DNA of 64,000 bases, from the NCBI GenBank assembly GCA_018902755.1, contig JAHIQI010000051.1, positions 1 through 64,000 on the forward strand. The letters are read 5' to 3'. Position numbers and translations under genes: made by a program. This DNA comes from Pseudomonadota bacterium. GTDB taxonomy: Bacteria; Desulfobacterota; Desulfarculia; Desulfarculales; Desulfarculaceae. Below are positions 43,998 to 53,726 of this stretch, in pieces. The notes under the pieces are model-generated. The model made no database searches. It worked only from the letters and a program-made list of their open reading frames with translations, and was not told where the DNA came from. Positions within the stretch are counted from its first letter, which is position 1. Each line of letters opens with the position of its first letter.

Positions 43998-45038
43998 GTG
44001 GTCCCCACCCTGTATTGGCAAGACGACGTGGTGATGATCCTGGACCAGCGCAAGCTGCCCGCCAGGACCACCTTCATCGCCTGCCGGGACATGAAGCGGG
44101 TGATCTACTGCATCCAGACCCTGGCGGTGCGCGGGGCCCCGGCCATCGGCATCGCCGCGGCCATGGGCCTGGTCCTGGCGGCCAAGGCCGTCAAGGTGAA
44201 GGACCCGGCCAAGTGGATGGAGCGCTTCGCGGTCCAGGCCGAAATCATGCGCGCGGCCCGGCCCACGGCGGTGAACCTGGGCTGGGCGGTGGACCGCATT
44301 CTGGCCCTGGCCGCCGCCGCGCCCCAAGACGCGCCCACCATCCTGGCCATGCTGCGCCGCGAGAGCGAGATGATGCTGGCCGAGGACGTGGCCATCAACC
44401 GGGCCATGGGCCGTCACGGCAACAAGCTGGTGCCCAAGCGGGCCACCATCCTCACCCACTGCAACGCCGGCTCCCTGGCCACCGGGGGCTACGGCACAGC
44501 CCTGGGCGTGGTGCGGGCGGCGGCCGAGGCGGGCAAGAAGATCAAGGTCATCGCCGACGAGACCAGGCCCCTGTTGCAGGGGGCCCGGCTCACCGCCTGG
44601 GAGATGGTGGACGAGGGCATACCCGTGGCCGTGGCCGTGGACGGCGCGGTGGGCGCCCTGATGAGCAAGGGCCTGGTGGACCTTTGCGTGGTGGGGGCTG
44701 ATCGCATCGCGGCCAACGGAGACGTGGCCAACAAGATCGGCACCTTCAACGTGGCCCTGCAAGCCCGCCGTCATGGAGTGCCCTTCTACGTGGCCGCCCC
44801 GCTGAGCACCGTGGATATGGACACCCCCAGCGGAGACCTGATACCCATAGAGGAGCGCGACCCCGCCGAGGTGCTCGCCTTTGCCGGCAGCCGCGCCGCA
44901 CTCGGAGCCGAGGCCATCAACCTGGCCTTCGACGTGACCCCTAACGACCTGGTCAGCGCCATCATCACCGAGGTGGGCGTACTCAGGCCGCCGTTTAACC
45001 GCAGCCTGGCCGCGGCCAAGGCCCAGAGTTTAACTTAG
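43998..45038 (+). CDS. mtnA: S-methyl-5-thioribose-1-phosphate isomerase
   Basis: Methionine salvage: converts methylthioribose-1-phosphate to methylthioribulose-1-phosphate. 346 residues from GTG, two bases after gatB. Substrate motif RGAPAIGIAAAMG, catalytic C155 in THCNAGSLATGGYGTALG, and D235 in GADRIAANGDVANKIGT. No other salvage genes are in the window. It belongs to the eIF2B-like family; the Cys/Asp pair supports the isomerase. Confidence 0.92.
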   Translation: MVPTLYWQDDVVMILDQRKLPARTTFIACRDMKRVIYCIQTLAVRGAPAIGIAAAMGLVLAAKAVKVKDPAKWMERFAVQAEIMRAARPTAVNLGWAVDRILALAAAAPQDAPTILAMLRRESEMMLAEDVAINRAMGRHGNKLVPKRATILTHCNAGSLATGGYGTALGVVRAAAEAGKKIKVIADETRPLLQGARLTAWEMVDEGIPVAVAVDGAVGALMSKGLVDLCVVGADRIAANGDVANKIGTFNVALQARRHGVPFYVAAPLSTVDMDTPSGDLIPIEERDPAEVLAFAGSRAALGAEAINLAFDVTPNDLVSAIITEVGVLRPPFNRSLAAAKAQSLT

Positions 45039-45055
45039 CCCTTTGGGAGAGCGCC

Positions 45056-46129
45056 ATGGAGTGTAGAAAAGAACTGCTGCCCGCCGACAGCTGCAAGCCC
45101 AAGCCGGCCGACGAGTCCGCCCTTGGTTTCGGCCAGATCTTCTGCGACCACATGTTCCAGCTGGACTACGACAAGGGCCAGGGCTGGCACGATGCCCGCA
45201 TCGTCCCCTTCGCCCCCCTGTCCCTGTCCCCGGCCGCCCTGGTGCTGCACTACGGCCAGGAAGTCTTCGAGGGCCTCAAGGCCTACCGGGGCGTGGACGG
45301 CGGCATCTACATGTTCCGGCCACGGGCCAACATCGAGCGCATGAACCGCTCCAACCGCCGCCTGTGCATCCCCGAGCTGCCGGTGGAGGAGTCCCTGGAG
45401 CACCTGTTCGAGCTGGTCAAGACCGAGCACGAGTGGGTGCCCACCCTGGAGGGCACCAGCCTCTACATCCGGCCCACGGTCATCGCCACCGAGGCCTGCC
45501 TGGGGGTCAAGGTCAGCTCCAAGTACCTCTACTTCGTCATCATGGGGCCGGTGGGGGCCTACTACCCCGAGGGCTTCAACCCGGTGCGGATCTACGTGGA
45601 GGAAACCTACGTGCGCGCCTCGGTGGGCGGCGTGGGCGAGGCCAAGACCATGGGCAACTACGCAGCCAGCCTGTTGGCCGCCGAGGAGGCCCACGCCAAG
45701 GGCTTCACCCAGGTGCTGTGGCTGGACGCCTGCGACAAGAAGAGCATCGAGGAAGTGGGCACCATGAACATGTTCTTCGTCATCGACGGCGAGATCATCA
45801 CCAGCCCGCTGCACGGCTCCATACTGCCCGGCATCACCCGTGACTCGGTGCTCACCCTGTGCCGCCACTGGGGCCTCAAGGTCAGCGAGCGCAAGCTGAC
45901 CATCGACGAGGTCATCGAGGCCCAGGCCGCGGGCAAACTGGAAGAGGCCTTCGGCACCGGCACCGCCGCGGTGATCAGCCCGGTGGGGGCCATCCACTAC
46001 CAGGGCACCGACTACGCCGTGGCCGACGGCCAGACCGGCCCGGTCAGCATGAGGCTCTACGACGAGCTCACCGGCATCCAGCTCGGCAAGCGCCCCGACC
46101 CCTTCGGCTGGGTGGTCAAGGTCAAGTAG
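45056..46129 (+). CDS. ilvE: Branched-chain amino acid aminotransferase
   Basis: 357 residues of the longer BCAT type (BCAT2-like). PLP lysine K197 in VGEAKTMGNYAAS, with LHYGQEVFEGLKAYR, GTMNMFFV, TSPLHGSILPGITRDS and GTGTAAVISPVG. Last step of Leu, Ile and Val synthesis. GGGAG lies before the ATG. It ends with a strong terminator, closing gatB-mtnA-ilvE. Confidence 0.94.
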   Translation: MECRKELLPADSCKPKPADESALGFGQIFCDHMFQLDYDKGQGWHDARIVPFAPLSLSPAALVLHYGQEVFEGLKAYRGVDGGIYMFRPRANIERMNRSNRRLCIPELPVEESLEHLFELVKTEHEWVPTLEGTSLYIRPTVIATEACLGVKVSSKYLYFVIMGPVGAYYPEGFNPVRIYVEETYVRASVGGVGEAKTMGNYAASLLAAEEAHAKGFTQVLWLDACDKKSIEEVGTMNMFFVIDGEIITSPLHGSILPGITRDSVLTLCRHWGLKVSERKLTIDEVIEAQAAGKLEEAFGTGTAAVISPVGAIHYQGTDYAVADGQTGPVSMRLYDELTGIQLGKRPDPFGWVVKVK

Positions 46130-46152
46130 CCCCGACCCGCCTTAAAAGCACA

Positions 46153-46184
46153 AGCCCCCGCCCGGTATCGGGCGGGGGCTTTTT
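46153..46184 (+). terminator. Terminator after ilvE
   Basis: Perfect 12-bp stem (46153-46164 with 46169-46180) with a GTAT loop, followed by TTTTTATTT. Confidence 0.9.
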
Positions 46185-46224
46185 ATTTGGGCGACGCGAT
46201 AGCCGGTATGAGTCACCCCCTCTT

Positions 46225-46257
46225 GTCGTTGCGAGCCGCTCAGCGGCGAAGCAATCT
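46225..46257. repeat. Short GTCGTTGCGAG...GAAGCAATCT repeat unit
   Basis: GTCGTTGCGAGCCGCTCAGC then GGCGAAGCAATCT. This resembles the common 'GTCATTGCGAGxxxAAGCAATCT' intergenic repeat, and parts of the same motif appear in the 218-bp elements. The whole 46186-46618 interval is repeats without a gene. Confidence 0.45.
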
Positions 46258-46332
46258 CCGCGCGCAGCAGGCGCACCCGATAAGGCTGCAAAGCCGGAGC
46301 GGAGTACATCCGCCCCGCTCCTTGCCTCTAGC

Positions 46333-46550
46333 CAATAGCCGTCATTGCGAACAGCGGCGGAGGCAAGGGTTAGGAAAATAATGGCGGCAACTCCCGCCGC
46401 TGTGTGGCAATCTTCCCCTTCCCTCGTCATGCCTGCGTTGGCCAGACATGGCCGCACCGTCCGCTATGCCCCAACCCATCCCGCCCGGGGGAAGGCGAAG
46501 ATCACCACGTCGCATCTCTTGCGAGATGCTCCTCGTGATGACGGCTATTG
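46333..46550. repeat. 218-bp intergenic repeat, inverted copy
   Basis: Same ends (CAATAGCCGTCATTGCGA / TGATGACGGCTATTG) and exactly the same length as 29553-29770, but in opposite orientation. The shared block GACGTGG.GATCTTCGCCTTCCCCC is read on the minus strand here. A single GTAGGTTGG...AACCCAACA unit follows at 46576-46612. Confidence 0.7.
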
Positions 46551-46575
46551 CTGGATTGGCTTAATTCAGAGTCGT

Positions 46576-46612
46576 GTAGGTTGGCGTAGAGGGCGAAGCC
46601 CGAAACCCAACA
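46576..46612. repeat. Single GTAGGTTGG repeat unit
   Basis: Variant of the 32-bp arms at 29503 and 29792, but longer: it contains a small internal hairpin (GGGCGAAGCCC). Only one arm is present at this locus. Confidence 0.55.
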
Positions 46613-46618
46613 ATTCCC

Positions 46619-47065
46619 TCATACGTAACGAGCCTTGTCCTTGGTCTCCTCGAAGAATTGCTCCACCCCCACCTCGGCCATGCGGCGGTTCATGGCTATC
46701 CAGCGCTTTTCCAGGTGCGGGTCGAAGTTGGTCTTGCCGCAGGGGAACTCGTCGCACTGAAAGCAGAAGTCCACGCCCTTGGCCTGCCAACACTTGGCCA
46801 CGCCGCAGTCGGGCCACAGGCACTGGTCCTGACGGCACCCGGCGCAGCTTGGCCCGGCCATGTAGTCCAGCAGCCGCTCAAAGGCCGGGTAGTCTTTCAT
46901 CTCCGGCAAAAAGGCGCTGAAGCGCTCGGCATAGATCCCGAAGTTGCCCAGCCGCTTCTTAAGCTCGGCGGCGTGATGGCCCAGCTCGCCGTCTTTGAAG
47001 GCAAAGCACTTGGCGCAGGACAGGCCGCACGGGGCCAGGCGCTTGATTATCTCGGAGTATTGCAT
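46619..47065 (-). CDS. DUF3795-type cysteine-rich protein
   Basis: 148 residues, cytoplasmic. 12 Cys in clusters: LAPCGLSCAKC, GPSCAGCRQDQCLWPDCGVAKCW and DFCFQCDEFPC. This pattern fits DUF3795, a presumed zinc- or Fe-S-binding family common in anaerobes. The C-terminus is helical. It stands alone between repeat blocks. Confidence 0.82.
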   Translation of the reverse strand: MQYSEIIKRLAPCGLSCAKCFAFKDGELGHHAAELKKRLGNFGIYAERFSAFLPEMKDYPAFERLLDYMAGPSCAGCRQDQCLWPDCGVAKCWQAKGVDFCFQCDEFPCGKTNFDPHLEKRWIAMNRRMAEVGVEQFFEETKDKARYV

Positions 47066-47192
47066 CGCTCACCCCCACAGGCTTAGACATGACGGACGCC
47101 CCGTTCCGGGCACCCGCTTTCTTATATCATCACACCTTGATTGAAATGAGACAATCTCTGCCCTGGGAATGGGCACCTGAAGACCTCCCCCC

Positions 47193-47310
47193 GGCACAGC
47201 CAGCCGCCAGCAGACAAGGCGTCTGGCTAAGCGAGGGACGCAGGCGTAGTACGCCTACGCCGAGGAGCGAGCGCGGCCAGCAACGCCGTATGCCGGTGGC
47301 TGGCGAAGCC
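47193..47310 (+). repeat. 118-bp intergenic repeat, copy 2
   Basis: Matches 29837-29954 in length, orientation, ends (GGCACAGCCAG / CTGGCGAAGCC) and core (AGGCGTAG..CGCCTACGCCGAGG). It fills most of the gap between DUF3795 and engB and almost abuts the engB stop. Confidence 0.65.
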
Positions 47311-47314
47311 GGGC

Positions 47315-47904
<590 letters not shown>

Positions 47905-47908
<4 letters not shown>

Positions 47909-49083
47909 GGCAATGCCTTGGGGTAGTAGCGTTCCAGATATTCGCGCAGGCGCACCAGGGCGCGCTCGATGTTCTCCAGGCTGTTGCAGTAGCTGAAGCG
48001 CAAAAAGCCCGCGCCGCCGGGGCCGAAGTCGCAACCGGGGGCCATGGCCACTCCGACCTTTTCCATTATATCAAAGGCCAGCTTGTAGTCGTCCGGGTCC
48101 AGGTGGCGGCAGCTGGTGAGCACGTAGAAGGCGCCCTGGGGCTCCACGGGGATGGAGAAGCCCAGATCCCGAAGGCCGTCGATGATGACCCGGCGGCGGG
48201 TGTCGTAGACCGCGCGCATGCGCTCCACGTCGGGCCAGGCGTACTTGAGGGCGGCGATGGCCGCGTACTGGCTCACCGAGGGGGCGCAGATGGCGAAGTT
48301 CTGGTGCATCTTCTGCAAGGGCCGCACGTAGTTGGCCGGGGAGATCACGTAGCCCAGCCGCCAGCCGCACATGGCGTAGCGCTTGGAAAAGCCGTCCAGC
48401 ACGAAGGCGTTGTCGCTGTACTCCAGGATGGTGTGCTCTTCGCCGGAGTAGACCAGGCCGTGGTAGATCTCGTCGTTGAGCAGGTAGGGGCCGCCCGGCT
48501 TGCCCGGCACCATCTCGGCGATGGCCGCCAAGCGGTCGGGGGTGGCCACCTGGCCGCTGGGGTTGGAGGGGCTGTTGATGAACACCGCCTTGGTATTGGG
48601 CCCCATGGCCGCGCCGATCTCCGCCGGGCGGAACTGGAAGCCCTCCGATTCGCGCACCGGCACGCGCACCGGCGTCCCGCCCACGAAGTTTATGAAGTTG
48701 TCGTAGCAGGCGTAGTGGGGGTCGGAGATGATCACCTCCTGCCCCTGCTCCAAAAGGGCCGAAAACACCAGGAGCATGGCGGTGCTGCTGCCGGAGGTCA
48801 CCAACACCCGGGCCGGGTCCACCGAAACCCCGTAGCGCTCGGCGTAGTACTCGGCGATGGCCTCGCGCAGCTCCCGAAGGCCCAGGGAGTGGGTGTAGTG
48901 GGTGTGCCCGTCCTTGATGGCCTTGATGGCCGCCTCGGTGATGACCGCCGGGGTCTCGAAGTCGGGCTCGCCCACCTCCAGGTGGATGATGTCCCGGCCG
49001 GTGGCCTCCAGCTCCTGGGAGCGCTCCAAGACGTCCATGACGATGAAAGGCGGTATCTGCTTGGCTCTGGCGCTGATGCCCAT
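47905..49083 (-). CDS. Class I/II PLP aminotransferase
   Basis: 392 residues from the ATG at 49083 (a GTG two codons earlier is possible). VGEPDFETP, SPSNPSGQV, NDEIYHGLVY, PLP lysine in DGFSKRYAMCGWRLGY, and FLRFSYCNS near the end. It belongs to the aspartate/alanine-type (AspC-like) group; the substrate is not decided. It lies in an operon with engB, downstream of the his genes but after a hairpin. Confidence 0.9.
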
Positions 49084-49121
49084 GACCACGTTCCGTTGTT
49101 GAGTGTTGGCCCTAATAAGTA

Positions 49122-49150
49122 GGCGGGATGGGCCTCAAGCCCGTCCCGCC
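49122..49150 (-). terminator. Hairpin after hisG
   Basis: 12-bp stem with one G-T pair (49122-49133 with 49139-49150) and a 5-base loop, 24 bases past the hisG stop. The U-tract is poor (TACTTATTA), so termination is likely but not certain. Confidence 0.55.
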
Positions 49151-49173
49151 CGGATGCCCGCCCTCCGGGAGGG

Positions 49174-50049
49174 CTAAATTACCTTGTTCAGCGAATACTC
49201 GATGATGCCCTCGGCGCCCTTTTCCATGATCTCGGGGATCAGGTCGCGCACCACCGACTCGTCCACCACCGTCTCCACGCTGAACCAGTCGCTGTTGTAA
49301 AGCGGCGACACGGTGGGGGCGTTGAGGCTGGGCAGGGCTTCCACCACGTCCTGCACCTTTATCTTGGGCACGTTCATCTTGAGCGCCACCAGCTTCTCGG
49401 CCACCAGGGCGGCCTTGAGCAGCATGGCGATCTGCTGAATCTTCTTGCGCTTCTCCGGGACCTCCCAGGCCGCCTTGTTGGCGATGAGCTGGGTGGTGGA
49501 CTGCATCAGCTCGGCGATGATCCTCAGGCCGTGGGCCCGGATGGTGCTGCCGGTCTCGGTGACCTCCACTATGGCGTCGGCCAGGCCGTTGACCACCTTG
49601 GCCTCGGTGGCGCCCCAGGAGAAATGCACCGTCACGTCGATGCCCGCCTCCTCGAAGTAGCGCTTGGTGAAGTTGACCATCTCGGTGGCCACCCGCATGC
49701 CGCCCAGGTCCTCGGGGCGCTTGATGGGCGAGTCCTTGGCCACGGCCAACACCCAGCGGGCCGGGCGGGTGGAGACCTTGGAGTAGATCAACTCCTCCAC
49801 GTAGACCACCTCGGAGTCGTTCTCCTTGATCCAGTCCATGCCGGTGATGCCCGCGTCCAGGGTGCCCGACTCCACGTAGCGGCTCATTTCCTGGGCCCGG
49901 CAGATGGAGCACTCGATGCCCTCATCGTCGATCTCGGGGAAGTAGGAGCGGCCGTTGACGTTAATGCGCCAACCGGCCCGGCCGAAGAGCCGGGTGGTGG
50001 AGTCCTGCAGGCTGCCCTTGGGAATCCCCAGTTTCAGCGGTGGTGTCAT
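49174..50049 (-). CDS. hisG: ATP phosphoribosyltransferase (long form)
   Basis: First step of histidine synthesis (ATP + PRPP). 291 residues. [11 protein letters not shown] start, [10 protein letters not shown], and the PRPP-binding block [21 protein letters not shown]-terminal regulatory ACT-like domain (about 215-291, ending [12 protein letters not shown]) makes it the long, self-sufficient HisZ-independent form. Overlaps hisI by 4 bases. Confidence 0.95.
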   Translation of the reverse strand: MTPPLKLGIPKGSLQDSTTRLFGRAGWRINVNGRSYFPEIDDEGIECSICRAQEMSRYVESGTLDAGITGMDWIKENDSEVVYVEELIYSKVSTRPARWVLAVAKDSPIKRPEDLGGMRVATEMVNFTKRYFEEAGIDVTVHFSWGATEAKVVNGLADAIVEVTETGSTIRAHGLRIIAELMQSTTQLIANKAAWEVPEKRKKIQQIAMLLKAALVAEKLVALKMNVPKIKVQDVVEALPSLNAPTVSPLYNSDWFSVETVVDESVVRDLIPEIMEKGAEGIIEYSLNKVI

Positions 50050-50423
50050 TTGCCGTAAACCTCCTTGGGGTCGAACACGGGCTCGCCCTCGCTCACCAGC
50101 TTGTCGCCTTCAACTTTGCGGAAGAAGCAGGAGCGCATGCCGGTGTGGCAGGCTGCCCCGCCCACCTGCTCGACCTTGAACAGCACGGTGTCGTCATCGC
50201 AATCGACGTAGATGGCCTTAATTTTCTGCACGTTGCCGCTGGTGCCGCCCTTGTGCCACAGCTCATGGCGGGAGCGGGACCAGTAATGCACCTCGCCGGT
50301 GGTGAGGCTCTTGGCCCAGGATTCCGGGTTGATGTAGGCCATCATCAATACGTCTCCGGTGGCCGCGTCCTGGGCTATGGCCGGGATCAGGCCGCCGGTT
50401 TTGTTGAAATCCAGTTCAATCAT
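50046..50423 (-). CDS. hisI: Phosphoribosyl-AMP cyclohydrolase
   Basis: Third step of histidine synthesis. 125 residues, single-domain (no HisE part). [35 protein letters not shown], and metal-binding Asp/Cys in [27 protein letters not shown]. Translationally coupled to hisG. Confidence 0.95.
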   Translation of the reverse strand: MIELDFNKTGGLIPAIAQDAATGDVLMMAYINPESWAKSLTTGEVHYWSRSRHELWHKGGTSGNVQKIKAIYVDCDDDTVLFKVEQVGGAACHTGMRSCFFRKVEGDKLVSEGEPVFDPKEVYGK

Positions 50424-50524
50424 AATCGCTTAGGGCTCCCTGAGCCTGGTAAAAAGTTGAATTAATCTTTTTATAGCCAGGGTTGGGGGTTGTCAAGGCC
50501 GGGAAGCAGGCTAACACCCCGCCG

Positions 50525-51592
50525 TCACTCCAAAGTAACCTGGGCCGTGCCCGCCTTTTTGCCCGCCAGTTGCCCGCAGGCCGCGCTGATGTCCACCCCC
50601 CGGCTCTTGCGCACTATGGCCGTGATGTGCCGCTCTATGAGCAGGCCCTGAAACTCCTCCAACGCCGCGTCGCTGGGGCGCTCGAACGCCGCCCCCTCGT
50701 GGGGGTTGAAGGCGATGAGGTTCACCTTGGCCCGAAGGCCGTCCAGCCAGCGGGCCAGGGCCGCCGCGTGCTCGGGCCGGTCGTTCACCCCGCCCAACAG
50801 CACGTACTCAAAGGTGATGCGCCGGGTGGGCTTGAGGGGGTAGGCCATCAGGGCCTTCTTGAGCGCGGCCAGGTTCCAGCGCCGGTTCACCGGCATCAGG
50901 CGGCTGCGCAGTTCGTCGCTGGGGGCGTTGAGGCTCACCGCCAGGGCCGCCGGGCTGGCCGCGGCCAGGGCGGGGAGCCTGTCCACCACCCCTGCGGTGG
51001 AGACGGTCACCTTGCGCTGGCTCATGGCCAGGCCGTGGCTGCCCAGGATGTGCCCCAGGGCCAGGCTCACCGAGGGCAGGTTGTCGAGCGGCTCGCCCAT
51101 GCCCATGAACACCAGGTTGGTCAGAGGCCGGGCCTCCTCGGCCAGGCGGCGGGCGGCCAGCACCTGGCCCATGATCTCCGAGGGCCTGAGATTGCGCTTG
51201 AAGCCCAGGGTGGCGGTGCGGCAAAAGGCGCAGCCCATGCGGCAGCCCACCTGACTGGACACGCACAAGGTGGAGTGGTCCTCCTCGGGGATCAACACGC
51301 TCTCCACCGCGTGGCCGTCACCGAGCTTGAACAGCATCTTCCTGGTGCCGTCGGCCGAGGCCTCCACCAACTCGGGCTCCAGGTTGTCCAGGCGCGCCGC
51401 CTGGGCCAAGCGCTCGCGGAACACCCTGCTCAGGCTGGTCATCTGCTCGAAGCCGGTGGCCCCGTGCTGGTAGAGCCACTGCAACACCTGGCGGGCCCGG
51501 TAGGGCTTTTGCCCCAGGGTCACCACCAACTCCTGCACCTGGGCCGGGCTGAGGTCGCGCAGCTCGGGGCGTATGTCATGTGTAGCTACCAT
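50525..51592 (-). CDS. rlmN: 23S rRNA (A2503-C2)/tRNA methyltransferase RlmN
   Basis: Radical SAM enzyme, 355 residues from the ATG at 51592 (MVATHDIRPELRDLS); the longer in-frame extension has no family character or ribosome site. Radical SAM Cys C117, C121, C124 (CRMGCAFC). Other marks are VFMGMGEPLDNL, TVSTAGVVDRLP, LAVSLNAPSDELRSRLMPVNR, and the catalytic C-terminal Cys in ISAACGQLA. Confidence 0.94.
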   Translation of the reverse strand: MVATHDIRPELRDLSPAQVQELVVTLGQKPYRARQVLQWLYQHGATGFEQMTSLSRVFRERLAQAARLDNLEPELVEASADGTRKMLFKLGDGHAVESVLIPEEDHSTLCVSSQVGCRMGCAFCRTATLGFKRNLRPSEIMGQVLAARRLAEEARPLTNLVFMGMGEPLDNLPSVSLALGHILGSHGLAMSQRKVTVSTAGVVDRLPALAAASPAALAVSLNAPSDELRSRLMPVNRRWNLAALKKALMAYPLKPTRRITFEYVLLGGVNDRPEHAAALARWLDGLRAKVNLIAFNPHEGAAFERPSDAALEEFQGLLIERHITAIVRKSRGVDISAACGQLAGKKAGTAQVTLE

Positions 51593-51712
51593 GTCCCCTA
51601 GTGTACCGTCCCCGGAGCGGCCCGCCATAGGGGCAAGGCAGCTCTGGGGGAGAGGGTCAGGCCGGGGCGGGCTGAGGAGCGGATCCGAAGACGGCAGGCA
51701 CCACATGGCCCC

Positions 51713-52075
51713 CTAGAAGGTGAAAACCTTGTACTCCGGGTCGGTCATCATCTTGACCAACACCGGCGCGCCGGAGAGCACGGTTCCGTTGATGATGTCG
51801 TCCGGGCCCACCAGGCGCTTGTCCGCGCAGGCCTTGCACACGTGAATGGGCGCCTTGGCCGCCACCAACTCGTCCAGCAGCACCTTCATGTGCTCGCCGG
51901 TGGAGGCGCGGATGCCCTCGGCCATGCCCCACTGGGCCCAGTGGATGGCGTCGTCGATGAGGAACACCTCGGTGTGGTGGCCCCCCTCGGCGGTGAGCGC
52001 GGCGAACTGCATGGCCCGGGTGGCCCCGCCGGACTTCTCGAAACCCTTGGACAGCACGTACAGGAACTTGTTCAT
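51713..52075 (-). CDS. DsrE/F-like small sulfur-relay family protein
   Basis: 120 residues. KFLYVLSKGFEKSGGATRAMQFA is the DsrE-fold start, ending in a VCKACADKR loop with two Cys where DsrE-type proteins carry a persulfide Cys. No dsrF/dsrH or tusA next to it. A sulfur carrier role is inferred from the family. Confidence 0.82.
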   Translation of the reverse strand: MNKFLYVLSKGFEKSGGATRAMQFAALTAEGGHHTEVFLIDDAIHWAQWGMAEGIRASTGEHMKVLLDELVAAKAPIHVCKACADKRLVGPDDIINGTVLSGAPVLVKMMTDPEYKVFTF

Positions 52076-52176
52076 GAGCTAACCTCCCCTGGTCGTTGAA
52101 TGGGTAACCGATTGTCTTTGGGAAGCTATACGAGCAAAGAGCGTGCCGGGGCGGAAACGCCGGGGCCTGGCGATGG

Positions 52177-52255
52177 ATAACAATTTGTTATTACAAAAAA
52201 TGTTACGACAGGCCTCGCGGGAGGAGGCCCCAGGTCCGCGTTAATTGCTTAACGC
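52177..52255. promoter_or_regulatory. Dyad-rich region upstream of the DsrE-like gene
   Basis: Two perfect dyads stand in an AT-rich spacer: ATAACA-ATT-TGTTAT (52177-52191) and GCGTTAA-TTGC-TTAACGC (52238-52255). A GGCCTC...GAGGCC hairpin lies between them. The spacer 52076-52280 is the 5' region of the DsrE-like gene and the 3' region of the YaiI-like gene. Operator function is inferred. Confidence 0.4.
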
Positions 52256-52280
52256 GGCGTTAATGGCGATAAACGTATGT

Positions 52281-52736
52281 TTAGTCTTGGTTAAGGCAGG
52301 AGGTGAGCAGGCGGTCAATGGCGTCGTTGAACTTCTGGCGGTCCTTGGGGCCGAAGGGGGCGGGCCCGCCGGTGACCACCCCGGCCTCGCGCAGGTTGCT
52401 CATGAAGTCGCGCATGCTCAGGCGTTCGCGCACGTTTTCCTCGGTGTACAGCTCGCCCCGAGGGTTGAGCCCCCAGGCCCCGCCGGCCACCACCTGGGCG
52501 GCCAGGGGCAGGTCGGTGGTTATCACCAGGTCGCCCGGCTCCAGGTGCTCGGCTATGTAGCGGTCGGCCGCGTCCATGTCGCCGGGCACCACCACCATGG
52601 TCACCAGGGAGTTGGTGGGGCGGCCCACCTGGCGGTCGGCCACCATGGTCACCGGCACCCCCCGGCGCTGGGAAACCTTGAACACCACATCCTTCACCGG
52701 CCGGGGGCAGCCGTCGGCATCGATCCAAATACGCAA
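52281..52736 (-). CDS. YaiI/YqxD family protein (DUF188)
   Basis: 151 residues. IWIDADGCPRPVKDVVFKV start, VTMVADR, VVVPGDMDAADRYI, GDLVITTDLPLAAQVV, and GGPAPFGPKDRQKF. A PIN-like fold with conserved Asp residues, suggesting a nuclease; function unproven. Eight bases after the HAD gene. Confidence 0.9.
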   Translation of the reverse strand: MRIWIDADGCPRPVKDVVFKVSQRRGVPVTMVADRQVGRPTNSLVTMVVVPGDMDAADRYIAEHLEPGDLVITTDLPLAAQVVAGGAWGLNPRGELYTEENVRERLSMRDFMSNLREAGVVTGGPAPFGPKDRQKFNDAIDRLLTSCLNQD

Positions 52737-52744
52737 ATTACTTC

Positions 52745-53704
52745 CTATTCAAAAAGGCGGAGCCAGTCGTCTTTCATGCTCACCACCGGCCAGCCCCGCT
52801 CCTTGGCCAACTCCAAAAGCTCGGGTCTAGTGTACACCGCCTCCCGTGGGTCGTCGTGGTTGACCACCAAGACCATGTGTGGCCGGGGATTGGCCCCGGC
52901 CATCTTGAGCAGCCAGGAGTCGCCGCCCGAGTTGCCCGCGGCCAAAACCGGGGCCCTCCCGGCGGCGAAGTACATGTTCACGGCCTTGTTCGTGCCCAGG
53001 TTGAGGAACTTAAGATCCAGCTCCCCGGTGCGCACCAGCTCCACCCGGCCCTCCCGCTCCCGGGGCTCCGCCTGGTAGCGGGTGCCGATGCAGCGGCTAG
53101 GCTCCACCCCCAGGTCGGCGCTGACGGCCATGAGCGAAAGCTCGTCGGCCCCGGAGTTTAGGTACACCGTGAAGCCCTTGGCCCCCAGCAGGGCGATCAG
53201 CTCGCGCATGGGCCGGTACACCGTGTCCTTGAAGGGCTTCTGGTGCTTGGGGTGGATGCCCTGGTTCCACACCTTGGCCACCAGCTCCCGGTACTGGGCG
53301 AAGCTCATGCCCTTGAAGGGCAGGCTGAGAACGTGGTTCAGGTTCTTGCGAACCCAGCGCCGGTCCTTCTCGCCCGCCGCGGCCCGGCACAGCTCGGCCT
53401 CCATGGGCCCCTGGTTGCCGAAGGCGGGGCAGATGGCCCTCAGGCGGGCCAGGGCCACCTCCAGCACGAAAAAGTTGGGCCGCTCGGTGATGAGCGTGCC
53501 GTCCAGGTCGAAGGCCGCCACCCGCTCGGGAGCTGGCACGAAGCCCGGCGAGGCGGGGTCTGCCGCCTGGGCGGCGTAGGCCAGCAGCTGCCCCCGCAGG
53601 GGCTCGCGCCAGGAGGCCAGGGGCTCGGCCGCCTGAGCAACCGGGGCCAGGGCCAAAATAAGCAGGGCGAGGCACAACCAACGCGCTGGGGCCTTGGGTC
53701 GCAT
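52745..53704 (-). CDS. Periplasmic HAD-superfamily phosphatase
   Basis: 319 residues. Signal peptide (about 1-25, ...APVAQAAEP). HAD motif I AAFDLDGTLI (D66, D68), motif II Ser in YLNSGADE, and a late acidic motif in AAGNSGGDSWLL. Resembles phosphoserine-phosphatase-like HADs exported to the periplasm. It follows the hybrid kinase gene by 22 bases and shares its operon. Confidence 0.82.
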   Translation of the reverse strand: MRPKAPARWLCLALLILALAPVAQAAEPLASWREPLRGQLLAYAAQAADPASPGFVPAPERVAAFDLDGTLITERPNFFVLEVALARLRAICPAFGNQGPMEAELCRAAAGEKDRRWVRKNLNHVLSLPFKGMSFAQYRELVAKVWNQGIHPKHQKPFKDTVYRPMRELIALLGAKGFTVYLNSGADELSLMAVSADLGVEPSRCIGTRYQAEPREREGRVELVRTGELDLKFLNLGTNKAVNMYFAAGRAPVLAAGNSGGDSWLLKMAGANPRPHMVLVVNHDDPREAVYTRPELLELAKERGWPVVSMKDDWLRLFE

Positions 53705-53726
53705 GGCGAAAAATCCCTCCTGGGAA

